The notes: generated by a model from the sequence alone, not told the origin. A DNA stretch of 64,000 nucleotides from Archivesica marissinica (GCA_014843695.1 CM026390.1:15194015-15258014); one strand, 5' to 3'; shown: positions 34,581-46,082, numbered from the stretch's first letter. Translations and numbers: made by a program.

Positions 34581-34863
34581 AGGGCTCCCGCTGTCGGTTG
34601 CCAATGGCGCCAATTGCGACAAAAAACAAATATTGGCGTTAAATTTTGTGAATTGGCGAAAATATTTGGCGCAACATTCTTTTAAACCTTTTTTTGGTTT
34701 TGGCACATGTTTTATCAAATATTTATTTGTGAACTATATGGCTCTTAGTTGGCTCCAAGTATTTTAAATTGGCTCCAGTGTTTTTCAATTGCGACAGAAG
34801 TGGCGCAGACAAACATTCAGACACTCTCACTTCACCCAAAAATTCTGACCTAGAATGAACCCT
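34581..34863. mobile_element. hAT-like element pieces
   Basis: The left part (AGGGCTCCCGCTGTCGG...) matches 1-92 inverted. The right end TTCTGACCTAGAATGAACCCT matches the other AGGG family. The two ends differ, so this may be a chimera of two elements. TTGGCGCC-type motifs repeat inside. Confidence 0.5.
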
Positions 34864-35001
34864 GAAAGGTCACCACAAGGGGTTGTATTTACCTCATACA
34901 TGGACCAACATTTATCAGATCAGATCATTATAATGGTCAGTTACAAAGGAAGAAAAAGTGACCAAATTGTGTCAATGAAAGGTCCACCCATGAGTGTGTG
35001 C

Positions 35002-35213
35002 TTTATCTATACAAATTTATTTTAGCTCGAATGCGAAACAAGTTCTTACAACTTATTTTAATATCACTCTCGAGACCTCATTCCTGATGGAATCCATAAC
35101 CACGAGGGAGGGAGAAGAGGCAATGTGGAATTTAAATGCCTTGCCGAAGGGCACAATCGTAACGGCTCCAGCGGGGCTCAAACTTTGGACCTTTCGTACT
35201 GCGCTATCATGAA
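35002..35213 (-). mobile_element. tRNA-derived SINE, family B, copy 3
   Basis: Reads inversely CATGATAGCGCAGTAC, GGTCCAAAGTTTGAGCCCC, ACGATTGTGCCCTTCGGCAA, GATGGATT-like, then AAAATAAATTTGTATAG. Confidence 0.75.
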
Positions 35214-35903
35214 TTGCTTTATTTACCCCATAAGCTACATGGATTAAACTTTGCTAAGACAAGAAATATGATGGTACATTACAAAAAACATAAATCTGAC
35301 CAATTGTCTTAGTCGGAAGATGTGGTCAGATCATCTCAAATACCCCCACCCCCTCTCCCATGAAATCCAATTTGTGACCCCCCCCACGAATGTGTGGTTT
35401 ATTTACCCTATACACTATGTGAATTAAATACAAGTAACACCCTGCCACTGATCCAAAATTCCATAAACATAGAAATGTAGAATGCTTGGAAGGGAGACAA
35501 TCCAGCACAAATATACAATATTTGGCTAGGTAGAGTTCTCTCCCATTGATCATGATGAGCAGCTCAAAAACTTGGTTACCCGTCTGTCAGAGACACACAC
35601 TACAGCCAAGCAGAATACTCGTGGAGTACAGTTACGGCGGAAGTGTGACTACAGTAAAAGCCCTCTAATCCGGACATCTTCCAGACTGAACTGGTTTAGA
35701 GGGGGAAATGGATTAGAGGGAGTTTTATATTTAACCCTTTCAACACCACAGGCCTCTCAAGGCTTACACAAAGTGATGATGAGCCGGATCATCTGGATCT
35801 GCACTTTTTGCCAGTAATATTAGAGTGGCGGAACCTATGCTCGGCGAATTCCTATACTTGGCGTATTTTCCATTTTTATCCGTATTGAAAATATTTATAT
35901 ATA

Positions 35904-37256
35904 CTGAAAGGATAAAGAAACGCAGGGTAACAAAATATGCAACAATTATTTAAATCATTCACATTGGCCTAAAATTATGAAAATCGGTCAGCCGACTATC
36001 TTGGTCACTGTGCACTAAAACCGGTGGCTAAAGTTACTTAACCGTGTCATGCACGTGCCACATAGAGAAAGTGATAAAAAGCAAAACACACGTGCAGAAT
36101 AATGATGACAAGTTCGTCAAAACATTTTGTCATACCACTTGATACTCTTGAGGTATACACATCGCTTTCCACTATTTACATTGAATTTGAAGATATTGCA
36201 ATCATGGTATGGCTCACGGAAGTTCAGAGGGGTCAGGCTATTGCATTGCTAATGCAAGGTCAAAGGCAACAACAGGTTGCTATGCAGTTCGGTGTGAATG
36301 TTTCCACCATAGAACATCTTGTCCGTCGTCTTAGAGATACCGGAAGGGTTGCTGACCGAGATCGGGACGTCAGAGCCTAACGCTGCGACGTCAAGTCAGG
36401 GCTATTCATCTTGCCCACCTCCGTAATCACCACGTTACTGCCACTGAAAATCGTATGGCTTGGTTGGCGGCACATGCTCCCAGACGATTTCCAATGAGGC
36501 AATGGAGACGGGTCTTTTTTACAGACGAGTCCTGGTTCACTCTATTTCGTCCAGACGGTCGACGTCGTGTATACCGACGTCGTGGGGAACGCTTCACCGA
36601 CACTTGCGTTCTTGAGAGGGATAGGTTTGGGGGTGGCTCGGTTATGGTCTGGGGAGGGTTATCTCACGGGGTAACGTCACCGTTGATTGTGGTAGTCGGG
36701 GAATTTAAACGTCGTAAGATATAGGGATGAAATCCTCCGCCCGGTCGTAGTTCCATTTGTGCAACAGCGTCACCTAATTTTCCAGCATAATAATGCCCAG
36801 CCCCATGTAGCTAGAGTTTGTCAAGACTTTCTCGCAAACAATAACATTAACCCACTCGACTGGCAGCCGTCCAGTTCAGATATGTCCCCAATCGAACATC
36901 TGTGGGACAAACTTGACAAGAGGGTAAGGGAGCGTCGGAATATCCCTGTTACTATCGACAAACTAAGATGAGAAGGATAAATGTACTGATGAACTCGATG
37001 CACAGGAGAATCAGGGCTGTGTCAGATGCGCAAAGGGGGCATACGAGATACTGACTTGAGTTAATCGATTTCACTTTGCCAAATTGGGGGTTACCGTCAA
37101 ATGTGTTACAATTACTAATGAATTATAATTCAAAATCTAATGAAATTTTGTTGATTAAAGATTGTTTTTTATGCTCATATAAAAATATTGTATATTACAT
37201 CAAACATCACTTTAAATCACCTCAAATGTTTACCCTGCGTGTCTTTATCCTTTCAG
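35904..37256 (+). mobile_element. Tc1-like transposon, complete ends, dead transposase
   Basis: Inverted ends of 27 bp (CTGAAAGGATAAAGAAACGC then AGGGTAA) differ at one position and are bordered by TA (TATA on both sides). The element is 1,353 bp. It contains one transposase pseudogene in the plus direction. It inserted into the family K MITE. Confidence 0.95.
36204..37054 (+). pseudogene. Tc1/IS630-type transposase, broken
   Basis: The DNA-binding part starts MVWLTEVQRGQAIALL with a helix-turn-helix around QQVAMQFGVNVSTIEHLVRR and a GRPR-like TGRVADRD; a stop follows. The catalytic domain resumes with QWRRVFFTDESWFTLF (first Asp in FTDES) and GGGSVMVWGG, then a frame change near 36710. It continues QRHLIFQHNNAQPHVARVC, where the usual second catalytic Asp is Asn. 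SPIEHLWDKLDKRV keeps the Glu, and NSMHRRIRAVSDAQRGHTRY closes at 37054. Segments are missing between the HTH part and RMAWLAAH and before NSMHRR. Several frame breaks plus a lost Asp mean no activity. Confidence 0.9.
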
Positions 37257-37808
37257 TATAGTTCTAGGCTAATTTCGCCGACAGAGCTAAAGCATGGTTC
37301 AATAGCATTCCGTTGAGTGTATCGATAGGCTGATGCAACTGTCACGTGACTGGTCCAGCAGATGAATATAAACAAGCAAATCATTGGGAGAATATTTCCA
37401 CTGAAACTGATACGGTGTATGAGCAATTCAGGTAGCTATCCGAATTAAAAAAATATACAACTAACCCGAAAAATAGTTTCTATACCATTTCTGATTAAGA
37501 CCAATAAGTGTTTTTATTCAATGATGTACTATATCAAAATAAGATATTCAACAAGTTATGGTGGATAAATAAAAAATAACAAGTATGGTGTGCATAGGTG
37601 CCCTGAAGTCTTCAGTTCCCCATATAAACAGGTGTTGAGCGACACCATTGCGATAGCTGTATTGAGCAGCAAGGTCACGTGATGAAGCTAAAACTGTCAA
37701 CAAGAGTTTTTTGAAAGTTGTTTTCACGACTTAAGAAAATAATAATATACGGCAAGTGCAATTAACATTTTATACTGGTCATTATATGTGGGATTTATGC
37801 CGAGCATA

Positions 37809-38054
37809 CCGTAATTTGCTATGTATAACGCGCTATCATGTATAACGCGCACCCACTTTTTGGCACGAAAATCAGGGGAAAAAGTAGTTCTGGTGTATAC
37901 CGCGCACCGTAAAATATCATTTTCACAAGCCAAAATTTCTCAAGATACTATATGGAAAAAAATGTTGTGACAGCTGTACCCGTGTATAATGCGCACTAGA
38001 CAAATTCCTCAAGGATTTCGGTAATAAAAGTTCGCGTTATACATAGCAAATCAC
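37809..38054. mobile_element. TA-flanked MITE, family H, copy 2, nested
   Basis: Starts CCGTAATTTGCTATGTATAA and ends with the inverse, bordered by TA (37807-37808, 38055-38056). Repeated TATAACGCGCAC motifs lie inside the left end. It interrupts the right end of the family K MITE at GAGCATA|GGTTCC. Confidence 0.8.
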
Positions 38055-38325
38055 GGTAGGTTCCACAACTCTCACTATTTTTAGACAAAAATTACCCATT
38101 TTGATAAATGAACTGGTCCAAATGTAATTTTCTTATTCATTTATTGGTCTGAAAATATCATGGACCAGTCCATGTCAGTTACTTGGTGATGAATGGGTTA
38201 ATACATGTACAACACACTATGATGTACCCATGTACACTATAAGATATGAACACTATAATAAAACAAACATAGTTATACACTAGTAAGACTGAGACATGTA
38301 CATGCAGTTATGATCTGTATAATCA

Positions 38326-38428
38326 TGTACGGTTCTGTAGTCCAGCATGTTACTGCTGGACTGGTATTCCAGGGATCGCAGGTTCGATCCCCCGTCTGAC
38401 CCTAATAAAATTAACAGTCTTTCAGGGA
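38326..38428 (+). mobile_element. SINE family C head fragment
   Basis: tRNA-like head with TGTAGTCCAGCATGTTACTG and GGTTCGATCCCCCGTCTGAC, cut after CAGTCTTTCAGG. Confidence 0.75.
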
Positions 38429-38435
38429 TTTTTGT

Positions 38436-38596
38436 ATAGCCTAGGGCATGCAGCATATTTACAAGATTCATCCACGAAGGTATAGCCTAGGGCATGCAGC
38501 ATATTTACAAGATTCATCCACGAAGGTGTGGGGTAAGTTATAGCCTAGGGGATGCAGCATATTTACAAGATTCATCCACGAAGGTGTGGGGTAAAC
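38436..38596 (+). repeat. Short tandem repeat of 46-58 bp, three units
   Basis: TATAGCCTAGGGCATGCAGC starts at about 38436, 38481 and 38539. Units share TTTACAAGATTCATCCACGA, with or without GTGTGGGGTAA. Confidence 0.9.
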
Positions 38597-38744
38597 GGTA
38601 AACCTAAACCTCATTGTGCAGTATCATTCAATATGAACCAAGTGACAAAGTCTCTTTAATGGGGTGTTTCACAACTCTGGTGATCATGTGTTCAGGCCTC
38701 CAAATTGACATGAGGCCAATTACTGAAAAATGCATTCTCACAAT

Positions 38745-38957
38745 AGTGTGTGTGTGTTTTACATTTATTTATCGTCTCTACCCATTCCAGAGTCTCCTCT
38801 GGATCTTTTACGTGCACATTGTAAAGCACTGACACGAGACCTTGGCTTAAAGTCCCATCTGAAAGACTGTTAATTTAATTAGGATTAGACGGGGGATCGA
38901 ACCTGCGATCCATGGATTACCAGTCCAGCGCGTTAACCACTGGACTACAGATCCATC
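38745..38957 (-). mobile_element. SINE family C, internally deleted
   Basis: Inverse copy with head GATCTGTAGTCCAGTGG and body CATCTG.../GGCTTAAAGTCCC. It lacks the CTCTTCAGGAGG part present in full copies. Confidence 0.8.
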
Positions 38958-38959
38958 TG

Positions 38960-40780
38960 TTCTCACAATAGAACAAGAGACAAGGTATATATAAACAATG
39001 AGAATGTCAATCAAGCCAAGTTTACATAATGGGAGACAAGAGCCGTATACATGTAGATCTACTTTCTATACATGATGTCCCTAAATGTGTTTTGTAGACA
39101 ATTGAACAATTTTACTATAAAAATATGTTATAGAATTACACACAATATTATATGTGTCAGCTGCCCAGTAATGGGCATGACCCCCCTAGATGCTAGCCTT
39201 CAAATATGTTGCGCGCCCCTAACGCCAAATCCTGTACCCACCCATGCTCACTCCCCATAATCCGGAATGACGTCACCAGTTTTCACCTAACTGTGGAAAT
39301 TGGCTACAGCGCGAGCATAAGTATGTAAACAACAGTTCTTTTAAACAAAGCAACATAAATAAGGAACACTTACTTTAATAACAGGTTTAATGTATCATTT
39401 TCACTCAAAATTCATTTGTTGGACAAAATGTAGTCTATATACTGTATCTAAAACACTAACATTTAGTTGACTTAGACAAACACATGGGGCATAAGAAGTC
39501 GTCACCCCTACTAATTACTCTGACCGGGTGCAGAAACGTAAATGGACCCATCCATAGCATACATCACATGGTGCCCAACAGAGAATAACTAGGTTTACAC
39601 AACCATGTATATCAGTTGGAGAACCTCGGTGACAACAAATGACCCGTAAGGCGAAAAACGGTGAAAATAAATATTTTTCATAAGGACCCCCCGTGTGTGT
39701 AATAACGGACGAAACTCATAAACATGGAACAGTGAGACTATGATGACATTATTTATTCGTAAATATATTGGTATTGCAGAGGAAGTAGGATGCATTATGG
39801 GTATATCGCTGTACTAGCTATTAAAAACCAAACTACAGATATACTATTATGTACCTGAATTTAAAACTCATTTTGCATCATCTTATGACTTCTCCACTTC
39901 AACATTGCACATACATAAAGAAGAAATACTATTGGGAATCACTTGTGTTTATCATGTTTTTGATGCCATCGTGTCAGCAGTTACGTAGTCAGTAGTTCCG
40001 AGTATACCGCGGCAAATGGCCGAGGCCCTGCTTTGGGGTTTTATACAAAGGTAGTCATAATAAAATTATGTGAGTATATGATAGAGACCTTAATCTGTAT
40101 AATATGTAAGTCTAGCAGTAAATTTGTCATTTTAACATAAAACATGAATATCTTTTTAATCTCCCACCAGAAAACAACAAACAGCCTTAGGCCCACGATG
40201 GGTTTGACATATGTTACTGTATTTTTTGGTTTGAAACAAACTTACATTTCCAGTGGGACTGTTTTCCTCATGTATCTGCCTGTCATTGTGTCTTTCAAAT
40301 TGCATTGTTGTCAAAGATTCCTGAACAAGACACACAAACTGGCTAAACAAATTTAAGAATTGCACAGAATACCTGCTATTTTAATCACATACAATGATGA
40401 TTCATTAATAAGGTAAAGCAATATGTAATTGAATGTGCATGCATAAACTTTAAGAGTTAACTACGTGCGTGCAAAATAGAAAAAAACTTTATCGTCATTG
40501 AAAAACATATTGTTTGGCAGCCATTTCTAAACAAACAAAATGGCGATGTAAATCGATAAAACCTATACCATACTGTACAGTACTGTACCGATGTTTCTTG
40601 CATCTGTATGTATACTGTGTATGTGTGTATGCATGTCCCATTAATGTCAAACCCATTTCGGGGACCTAGACATGTTTTCCTGGACATGCTTAGCCGACCT
40701 AAGCGGTTAACCAGTACTAAGCATTGTGTGTGAGGTGCCTTGCTGCTCAATGCCATTACATACTTGACCTGACGTGTATC
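38960..40780. other. No recognised feature
   Basis: Several short frames on both strands are not supported by composition, splice signals or family motifs. No tandem array or SINE was found. Confidence 0.35.
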
Positions 40781-40789
40781 AAACCCTGG

Positions 40790-41628
40790 ACTTGTGGAAT
40801 AAATGACCTTCCAGCAACTGTAAAGTCCCATGTCAGACTATTTGCTGATGACTGCGTTATTTATAGAGCCATTCATTCTGCCCAAGACTCCATGCAAATA
40901 CAGTATGATCTAGACAAGCTAGCAGAATGGGAACAGAAATGGAAGATGAGCTTCAACATCAGTAAATATCATATCATGCATGTCACAAGATCAAAACGAA
41001 AGATCACAACACTATATACACTGCACAAACACACTGTATCTACCGTATCCCAAGCAACTTATCTTGGACTCCGCACATAAATAAAATAATCAGTACATCC
41101 AGTCAGAGCTTAGGCTTCTTAAAAAGGAATTTTCATTTAGCACGCAAAACAACAAACCAAGCTGTTTATAACTCTATTGTCAGATCTACATTAGAATATT
41201 ACTCATCAGTATGGGATCCACATACACAGAAAGACAATGACAGAGTTGAAAATATTAAAAAACAGACTGCACGCTTTGTCACCAACACATACAGCAAGAC
41301 CACGGGCACAGTCACTAAGATAATGAATGATCTGAAATGGAACTCGTTAGAAAGTAGACGAAAATCAAACCGGCTTACTCTGTTCTATAAGATGGTAAAT
41401 AATCATGTGGCTGTCAATCCATCACAATATCTCACACCTTACAGCAGAGAGTCATGGTATTACCACTATTTGGCATGTCACATTCCATTCACAACAGTTG
41501 ACTATTTCAAGTGCTCATACTTTCCGAGACCAGTTGTTCAATAGAACATACTGCCATCTCATGTAATCAGCGCTGACTCTATCGCAGGATTTAAGTCAGC
41601 GCTGGCTGCATCGATGATGAAGCCATAA
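40790..41628 (+). pseudogene. Non-LTR retrotransposon reverse transcriptase, 5'-truncated
   Basis: Starts within the palm domain: GINDLP, then RLFADDCVIYR with the FADD catalytic motif, then WEQKWKMSFN and the HVTRSKRK...YLGL block. The frame is broken at about 41080 and resumes SLGFLKRNFHLA, LEYYSSVWDPHTQK and LKWNSLESRRK. After another stop it ends GFKSALAASMMKP. This order is typical of jockey/CR1-like LINE proteins. The 3' region ends in AGAGAAGAAGAAG at about 41827, directly against a family B SINE head. Confidence 0.9.
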
Positions 41629-41827
41629 TAGAGCACACTTGTTTTTATCTTGTTCTTAACAATTACTAACCTCTCTTTGCACACTTCTAGTACATGTACA
41701 TATTGTAGGCTTTTAAGGTTTAAGGTGTTAGGTTTTTGCACCTTTTTATCACACTACCAGTGTTCTCTTTGGATGGCCATACTAGCTCAATTGTTGACTG
41801 TTAGCCATTAACAGAGAAGAAGAAGTC

Positions 41828-42044
41828 GTGATAGCGCAGTGGATGCGCGTTCGCTTCAGGTGCGAAAGGTCCGGAGTTCGAGCCCAGCTGGAGTCGTTAC
41901 GATTGTGCCCTTAGGCAAGGCATTTAAATTCTTTCTCCCTCATGGCGATGGATTACACCAGGAATGAGGTCTCGATAGTGATTAATATAAGTTGTAAGAA
42001 CTTGTTTCGCAATCGAACTAAAATAAATTTGTATAGACTAACCC
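41828..42044 (+). mobile_element. tRNA-derived SINE, family B, copy 2
   Basis: GTCGTGATAGCGCAGTGGAT, GGTCCGGAGTTCGAGCCCAG, ATTGTGCCCTTAGGCAAGGC and AAAATAAATTTGTATAGAC in order. It abuts the GAAGAAGAAG end of the LINE at 40790-41827. Confidence 0.85.
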
Positions 42045-42096
42045 TGGACCCTTCGATTCCAAATCAGACGCTCTACCACTGGGCCACGGACGCCAC
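42045..42096 (-). mobile_element. tRNA-like SINE head fragment, distinct family
   Basis: On the minus strand GGCGTCCGTGGCCCAGTGGT then AGAGCGTCTGATTTGGAATC resembles a tRNA 5' half. The B-box part GATCGAAGGGTCC-like is eroded. Confidence 0.45.
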
Positions 42097-42583
42097 TGTA
42101 CCAGCAATATGCTCCAGATAATACAGAGACGAAGGAACTATTTGCATTATTGGGGTGAATGACATGGTTGGACTAGTTTACATATGGAAGTTTAATTTGT
42201 CCAGTTAAGATAATGTTCAGTACCTGACCTATTTAATTCCACAGTCCCGAACCCAATACCATATTAATTATTTTTGTACAGTCCAGCCCCAGCGTAACCA
42301 GTTTTGTTGAGCGGCTTGCCACTGTACAACTCGTGTATCACTAATGATTGCTTTTAACCTTAGTATGTGCATGTAGTTATTTTGAACACTCTCTGTCTCA
42401 ATTAATGATATTTTTACCAACTGTCTCTGACAATCGCCCCGTGTCATACTCAGTATTGAGTGTTGGGAATAGGCCCTATCGTGTAGATAGTACACAGTAC
42501 AACCACGCGGTTCGTGTTTTACTACAAACTCATCTTCACTACCCTTGTCCAGCGGTTATTTGCCAACCCTCCTTTACTCTTGT

Positions 42584-42952
42584 TCAATGAATTTGCGCAG
42601 ATGAATGGCACATTCCATACACCAGCGTGCATTCGTGTTCATGATATGTTAGGTCACGCACCTGTATATGGTATTCCTCCAGCAATACCTCTTTAAATGC
42701 TGGATGGTCGCCATCATAACATATATAGAAGCATACATTATAAATCGGCACTCGAGTCGACGTATGGCGAACATGACAATTTAGACACAACGTAGGGCAG
42801 ACGACAATTGAACACAGGAATGTTGTGCTACTGCTGTTAGTAACTGTGACTTGCCTATGGGGGCGTCCGGGGCGATTTCTTGACATCTGGGGCCATTTCA
42901 GGGTGTATACTAGCTGCATCATAATGCCTGTTTTGTGATACAAAATGTGCAC
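42584..42952 (-). CDS. Unsupported Cys/His-rich open frame
   Basis: A 122-codon frame with six Cys and several His between residues 47 and 117 (CPTLCLNCHVRH...HEHEC). No known domain is recognised. It is not part of any repeat I could trace. It may be chance or a fragment of an unknown element; transcript or homology evidence would be decisive. Confidence 0.2.
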   Translation of the reverse strand: MHILYHKTGIMMQLVYTLKWPQMSRNRPGRPHRQVTVTNSSSTTFLCSIVVCPTLCLNCHVRHTSTRVPIYNVCFYICYDGDHPAFKEVLLEEYHIQVRDLTYHEHECTLVYGMCHSSAQIH

Positions 42953-43133
42953 ATGACGTTTTAATAAAACTTTAGCCAGTGTTCATCGTAATAAAGCAAC
43001 GACGGCGACTTGAACCAACTATCCTGAAAGCGTCTTGTCACAGGGTACTTCTGCCCAAAGCTTCTGTTGGGAAATGTGAAGCGCAGGCCATGTTGTAAAA
43101 GATCGTTGTGTTCATGTATATTTTATTTACTTT

Positions 43134-43373
43134 TATTCAAGTTTATTTAACTTAGCTACGTTGCCTATTTGAGCAACGGGCAGTTTACCTAGCACAACCT
43201 TTCCTTGGCAGGCTCCAGTGGTTAGCCAGTACTTAGTGCACCAACATCCGTAAGAAACTGTCAACTGCTGCATATAAATGAGACACGGCCTGAGCGGGGC
43301 TCGAATCCGTGACCATCAATGATGATAGGTTACAGTGGTATGTAAGTCATCGACATTAACCACTCGATCAGTT
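43134..43373 (-). mobile_element. tRNA-derived SINE, family D, copy 2
   Basis: Inverse of ACTGTAACCTATCATCATTG, GATTCGAGCCCCGCTCAGGC and GTTTCTTACGGATGTTGG. The tail contains TTAAATAAACTTGAATAAAA. Confidence 0.8.
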
Positions 43374-43773
43374 TTTCATGGTTTGTTAGCATGATCTGTA
43401 GTTTATATAAAATATCAATCCGAAGCCATGGAATTGTCAATTAATTAGTATACTGTCATTTATTGCTGACCAGACTAGTGCTAGTATAGTTATTTCGCTT
43501 TAAATACCGTCATGTGTATTGTTGCAGCTATGTATATGTATGTAACGTCCACTCGGCGTGTCCATTAAGTTGCAGACGGATCTGTAATCCATTGGCGAGT
43601 GGCTTTCCCAGTAAACGACGATTTTGCTATTTACAACTGTGAAAATAGGAACTCCCAATAATGGTTAACCACATTCCGGAAGCGACATTGGTTTATTTTG
43701 ATTGCTACTCTAATGTATGCCCCGGAGCAAAGGGCTATGTATGTGGTATGTCTGTGAGAAAGGTCGTTGTGAT

Positions 43774-44067
43774 GACGGATCTGTAGTTCAGTGGTTAACA
43801 CGTTCGACTGGTAATCCAGAGATCGCATGTTCGATCCCCCGTCTGGCCATAATAAAATTAACAGTCTTTCAGATAGGACATTAAACCGAGGTCTTGTGTA
43901 GGTGCTTTACACCATGTACGTAAAAGAACCAGAGGATACTCTGGAATGGGTCTCTGTCTGTATCATTGCACTATCGTCCAAAAAATCTAAAATGATTAAT
44001 CTCTTCAGGAGACGTCGCTCATATGGGCAACCGGTAGCGACGATAAATAAACGTAAAACACACACAT
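43774..44067 (+). mobile_element. tRNA-derived SINE, family C, full copy
   Basis: Head GACGGATCTGTAGTTCAGTG, B box TGTTCGATCCCCC, body and GATAAATAAACGTAAAAC tail with (AC)n. Nearly collinear with 33606-33892. A head fragment (GCAGACGGATCTGTAATCC) also lies at 43573. Confidence 0.9.
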
Positions 44068-44399
44068 TAAGTCGGATAAGTTGGAGCCTTCGTAGTCGAG
44101 TAATTAAAGTCTATGTGTTTTTTCTTCAGTTGGAAATATAATACTATAATTCATATACAAAATTATCCTGGTGTTAACTTTAATAAACAGCCATTTAGAG
44201 TTATTGGTGATTTTGTTAGTTTAGTTTAATCATATTTTATTGCATTCTATATATACAATGTACAATACAAAACAAATGAACAAACTTGTATATCTATCCA
44301 TAATGCATGATTCGTGGCATTGTTTGCTCAAGGATTGTCATTATATGTTGAAGCAAATGGGTTGGGCCACAAGTTTTAACAACATTAGTTACGGCCCTC

Positions 44400-44503
44400 C
44401 CCATAAGACTAGTTATTTTGTTGTGGGGGTAATGGGGGTATGGGGGTAAGGGGTAATGGGGGGGGGGGGTAATTGGGGTAGTGGGGGTAATGGGGGGTAA
44501 TTT
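44400..44503 (+). repeat. G-rich quadruplex-prone tract
   Basis: About ten runs of four or more G spaced by TAAT, TAT, TAA or AATT (for example TGGGGGTAATGGGGGTATGG). Several overlapping four-run quadruplex patterns are possible. Confidence 0.8.
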
Positions 44504-44883
44504 ACAAATGATAGTTATTTATGTTGCACTGCATTCCACTCTGCAACAAAATGGCCCCAATCTAAAGAAGTGAGAAAAGGAAATATTTCAGCAAAAATAT
44601 TTTTTTTTTTTAAAGTTCATAATCGGCTGAAAAGTGGTCTGGTCATGGCCAAGACCGTCCGGACTGGTGATAACCCTAGTTCATTATTCAAATTAAATAG
44701 CGAAACTCATATTTTGTATCTATGCTGCTTTCACTATCTTAGCTGGCTGCAGTTAGCCTGGGAACAGTCAGTCAAATAAATATATTTTACCACCGAGACT
44801 ATTAATTAGGCCATATTGAGCTTTTGATCATATTGCCAGAAATTAAAAGGTGAAAAATCGACAGACTGGAACCCAGGCTAGGC

Positions 44884-45752
44884 TGCAGTAACGGCAAGCA
44901 AAATGCTAAATAGTGACACTCATACCGTGTATATATGCTTCTGCTTTCAGCATCATAGATGGCTGCAGTAACGGCAAGCTAAACAGTGTCACTCATACCG
45001 TGTATATATGCCGCTGTTTCACCTAGATGACTGCAGTAGCGGCAAGCTAAACAGTGACACTCATACCCTGTATACATGCCGCTGTTTCACCTAGATAGCT
45101 GCAGTAGCGGCAAGCTAAACAGTGACACTCATACCGTGTATATATGCCGCTGTTTCACCTAGATAGCTGCAGTAGCGGCAAGCTAAACAGTGACACTCAT
45201 ACCGTGTATACATGCCGCTGCCTTCACCTAGATGGCTGCAGTAACGGCAAGCAAAATGCTAAATAGTGACACTCATACCGTGTATATATGCTTCTGCTTT
45301 CAGCATCATAGATGGCTGCAGTAACGGCAAGCTAAACAGTGACACTCATACCGTGTATACATGCCGCTGTTTCACCTAGATAGCTGCAGTAGCGGCAAGC
45401 TAAACAGTGACACTCATACCGTGTATACATTTCGCTGTTTCACCTAGATAGCTGCAGTAGCGGCAAGCTAAACAGTGACACTCATACCGTGTATATATGC
45501 CTCTGCTTTCAGCATCATAGATGGCTGCAGTAAATGCAAGCTAAACAGTGACACTCATACCGTGTATACATGCCGCTGTTTCACCTAGATGGCTGCAGTA
45601 ACGGCAAGCTAAACAGTGACACTCATACCGTGTATATATTCCGGCGCCATCACCTAGATGGCTGCAGTAACGGCAAGCTAAACAGTGACACTCATACCGT
45701 GTATATATGCCGCTGTTTCACCTAGATAGCTGCAGTAAATGCAAGCTAAATA
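44884..45752 (+). repeat. 68-bp minisatellite with higher-order repeat
   Basis: The unit AGCTGCAGTAGCGGCAAGCT, AAACAGTGACACTCATACCG, TGTATATATGCCGCTGTTTC, ACCTAGAT. A longer variant with GCAAAATGCTAAATAGTG and TTCAGCATCATAGATGG occurs at about 44884 and 45233, so a block of about five units was itself duplicated. About 13 units. Confidence 0.95.
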
Positions 45753-45759
45753 GAACGAA

Positions 45760-46080
45760 CGAACTTTAACAGTTATAGCCGCAGTATATAGAGATTGAAC
45801 AAAGGCACTCATTCTTTATCTCCATACAACAACCTTCAATAGTCACAGATGGCCTCAATAAGTATAGATGAAGCGCAATAATGATCTGTTGTCTACATAC
45901 AAGTGCCTGTAATAGTCACATTTACTTAATTACTGTCTATTTTAGAGATTCCTCGTCTGCCCACACATATTATGTCAGGTCAGTCTACACCAACTACAAC
46001 CTCTTGTGGAATGAGTAGTCAATCAAAATGAGCTATTCAGCGTCTGGTACACGCTGCTTAGAATCGCTACATAGGTTGTC
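45760..46080. other. No recognised feature
   Basis: Short non-coding stretch between the 68-bp array and a family D SINE. Confidence 0.35.
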
Positions 46081-46082
46081 GG

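Larger units (their letters stand above)
35823..38069. mobile_element. TA-flanked MITE family K, carrying two further insertions
   Basis: Ends GAGTGGCGGAACCTATGCTC and GGTTCCACAACTC. Interior blocks such as AAGCATGGTTCAATAGCAT and GCATAGGTGCCCTGAAGT match 10801-11391 in order. Removing the Tc1 element and the family H element leaves about 644 bp, close to the 591-bp uninterrupted copy. Confidence 0.85.
35731..38201. mobile_element. TTAA MITE family X, split by nested elements
   Basis: The left half starts TTAACCCTTTCAACACC (35731) and stops at 35820. The right half resumes with TATTTTTAGACAAAAATTAC near 38074 and ends GATGAATGGGTTAA (38201). Joined length matches the roughly 240-bp intact copies, so the family K element inserted into it. 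Confidence 0.85.

Noticed and set aside
40457..40831. 124-codon minus-strand frame upstream of the LINE
   Set aside because: Partly antisense to the LINE edge, with no domain or splice support.
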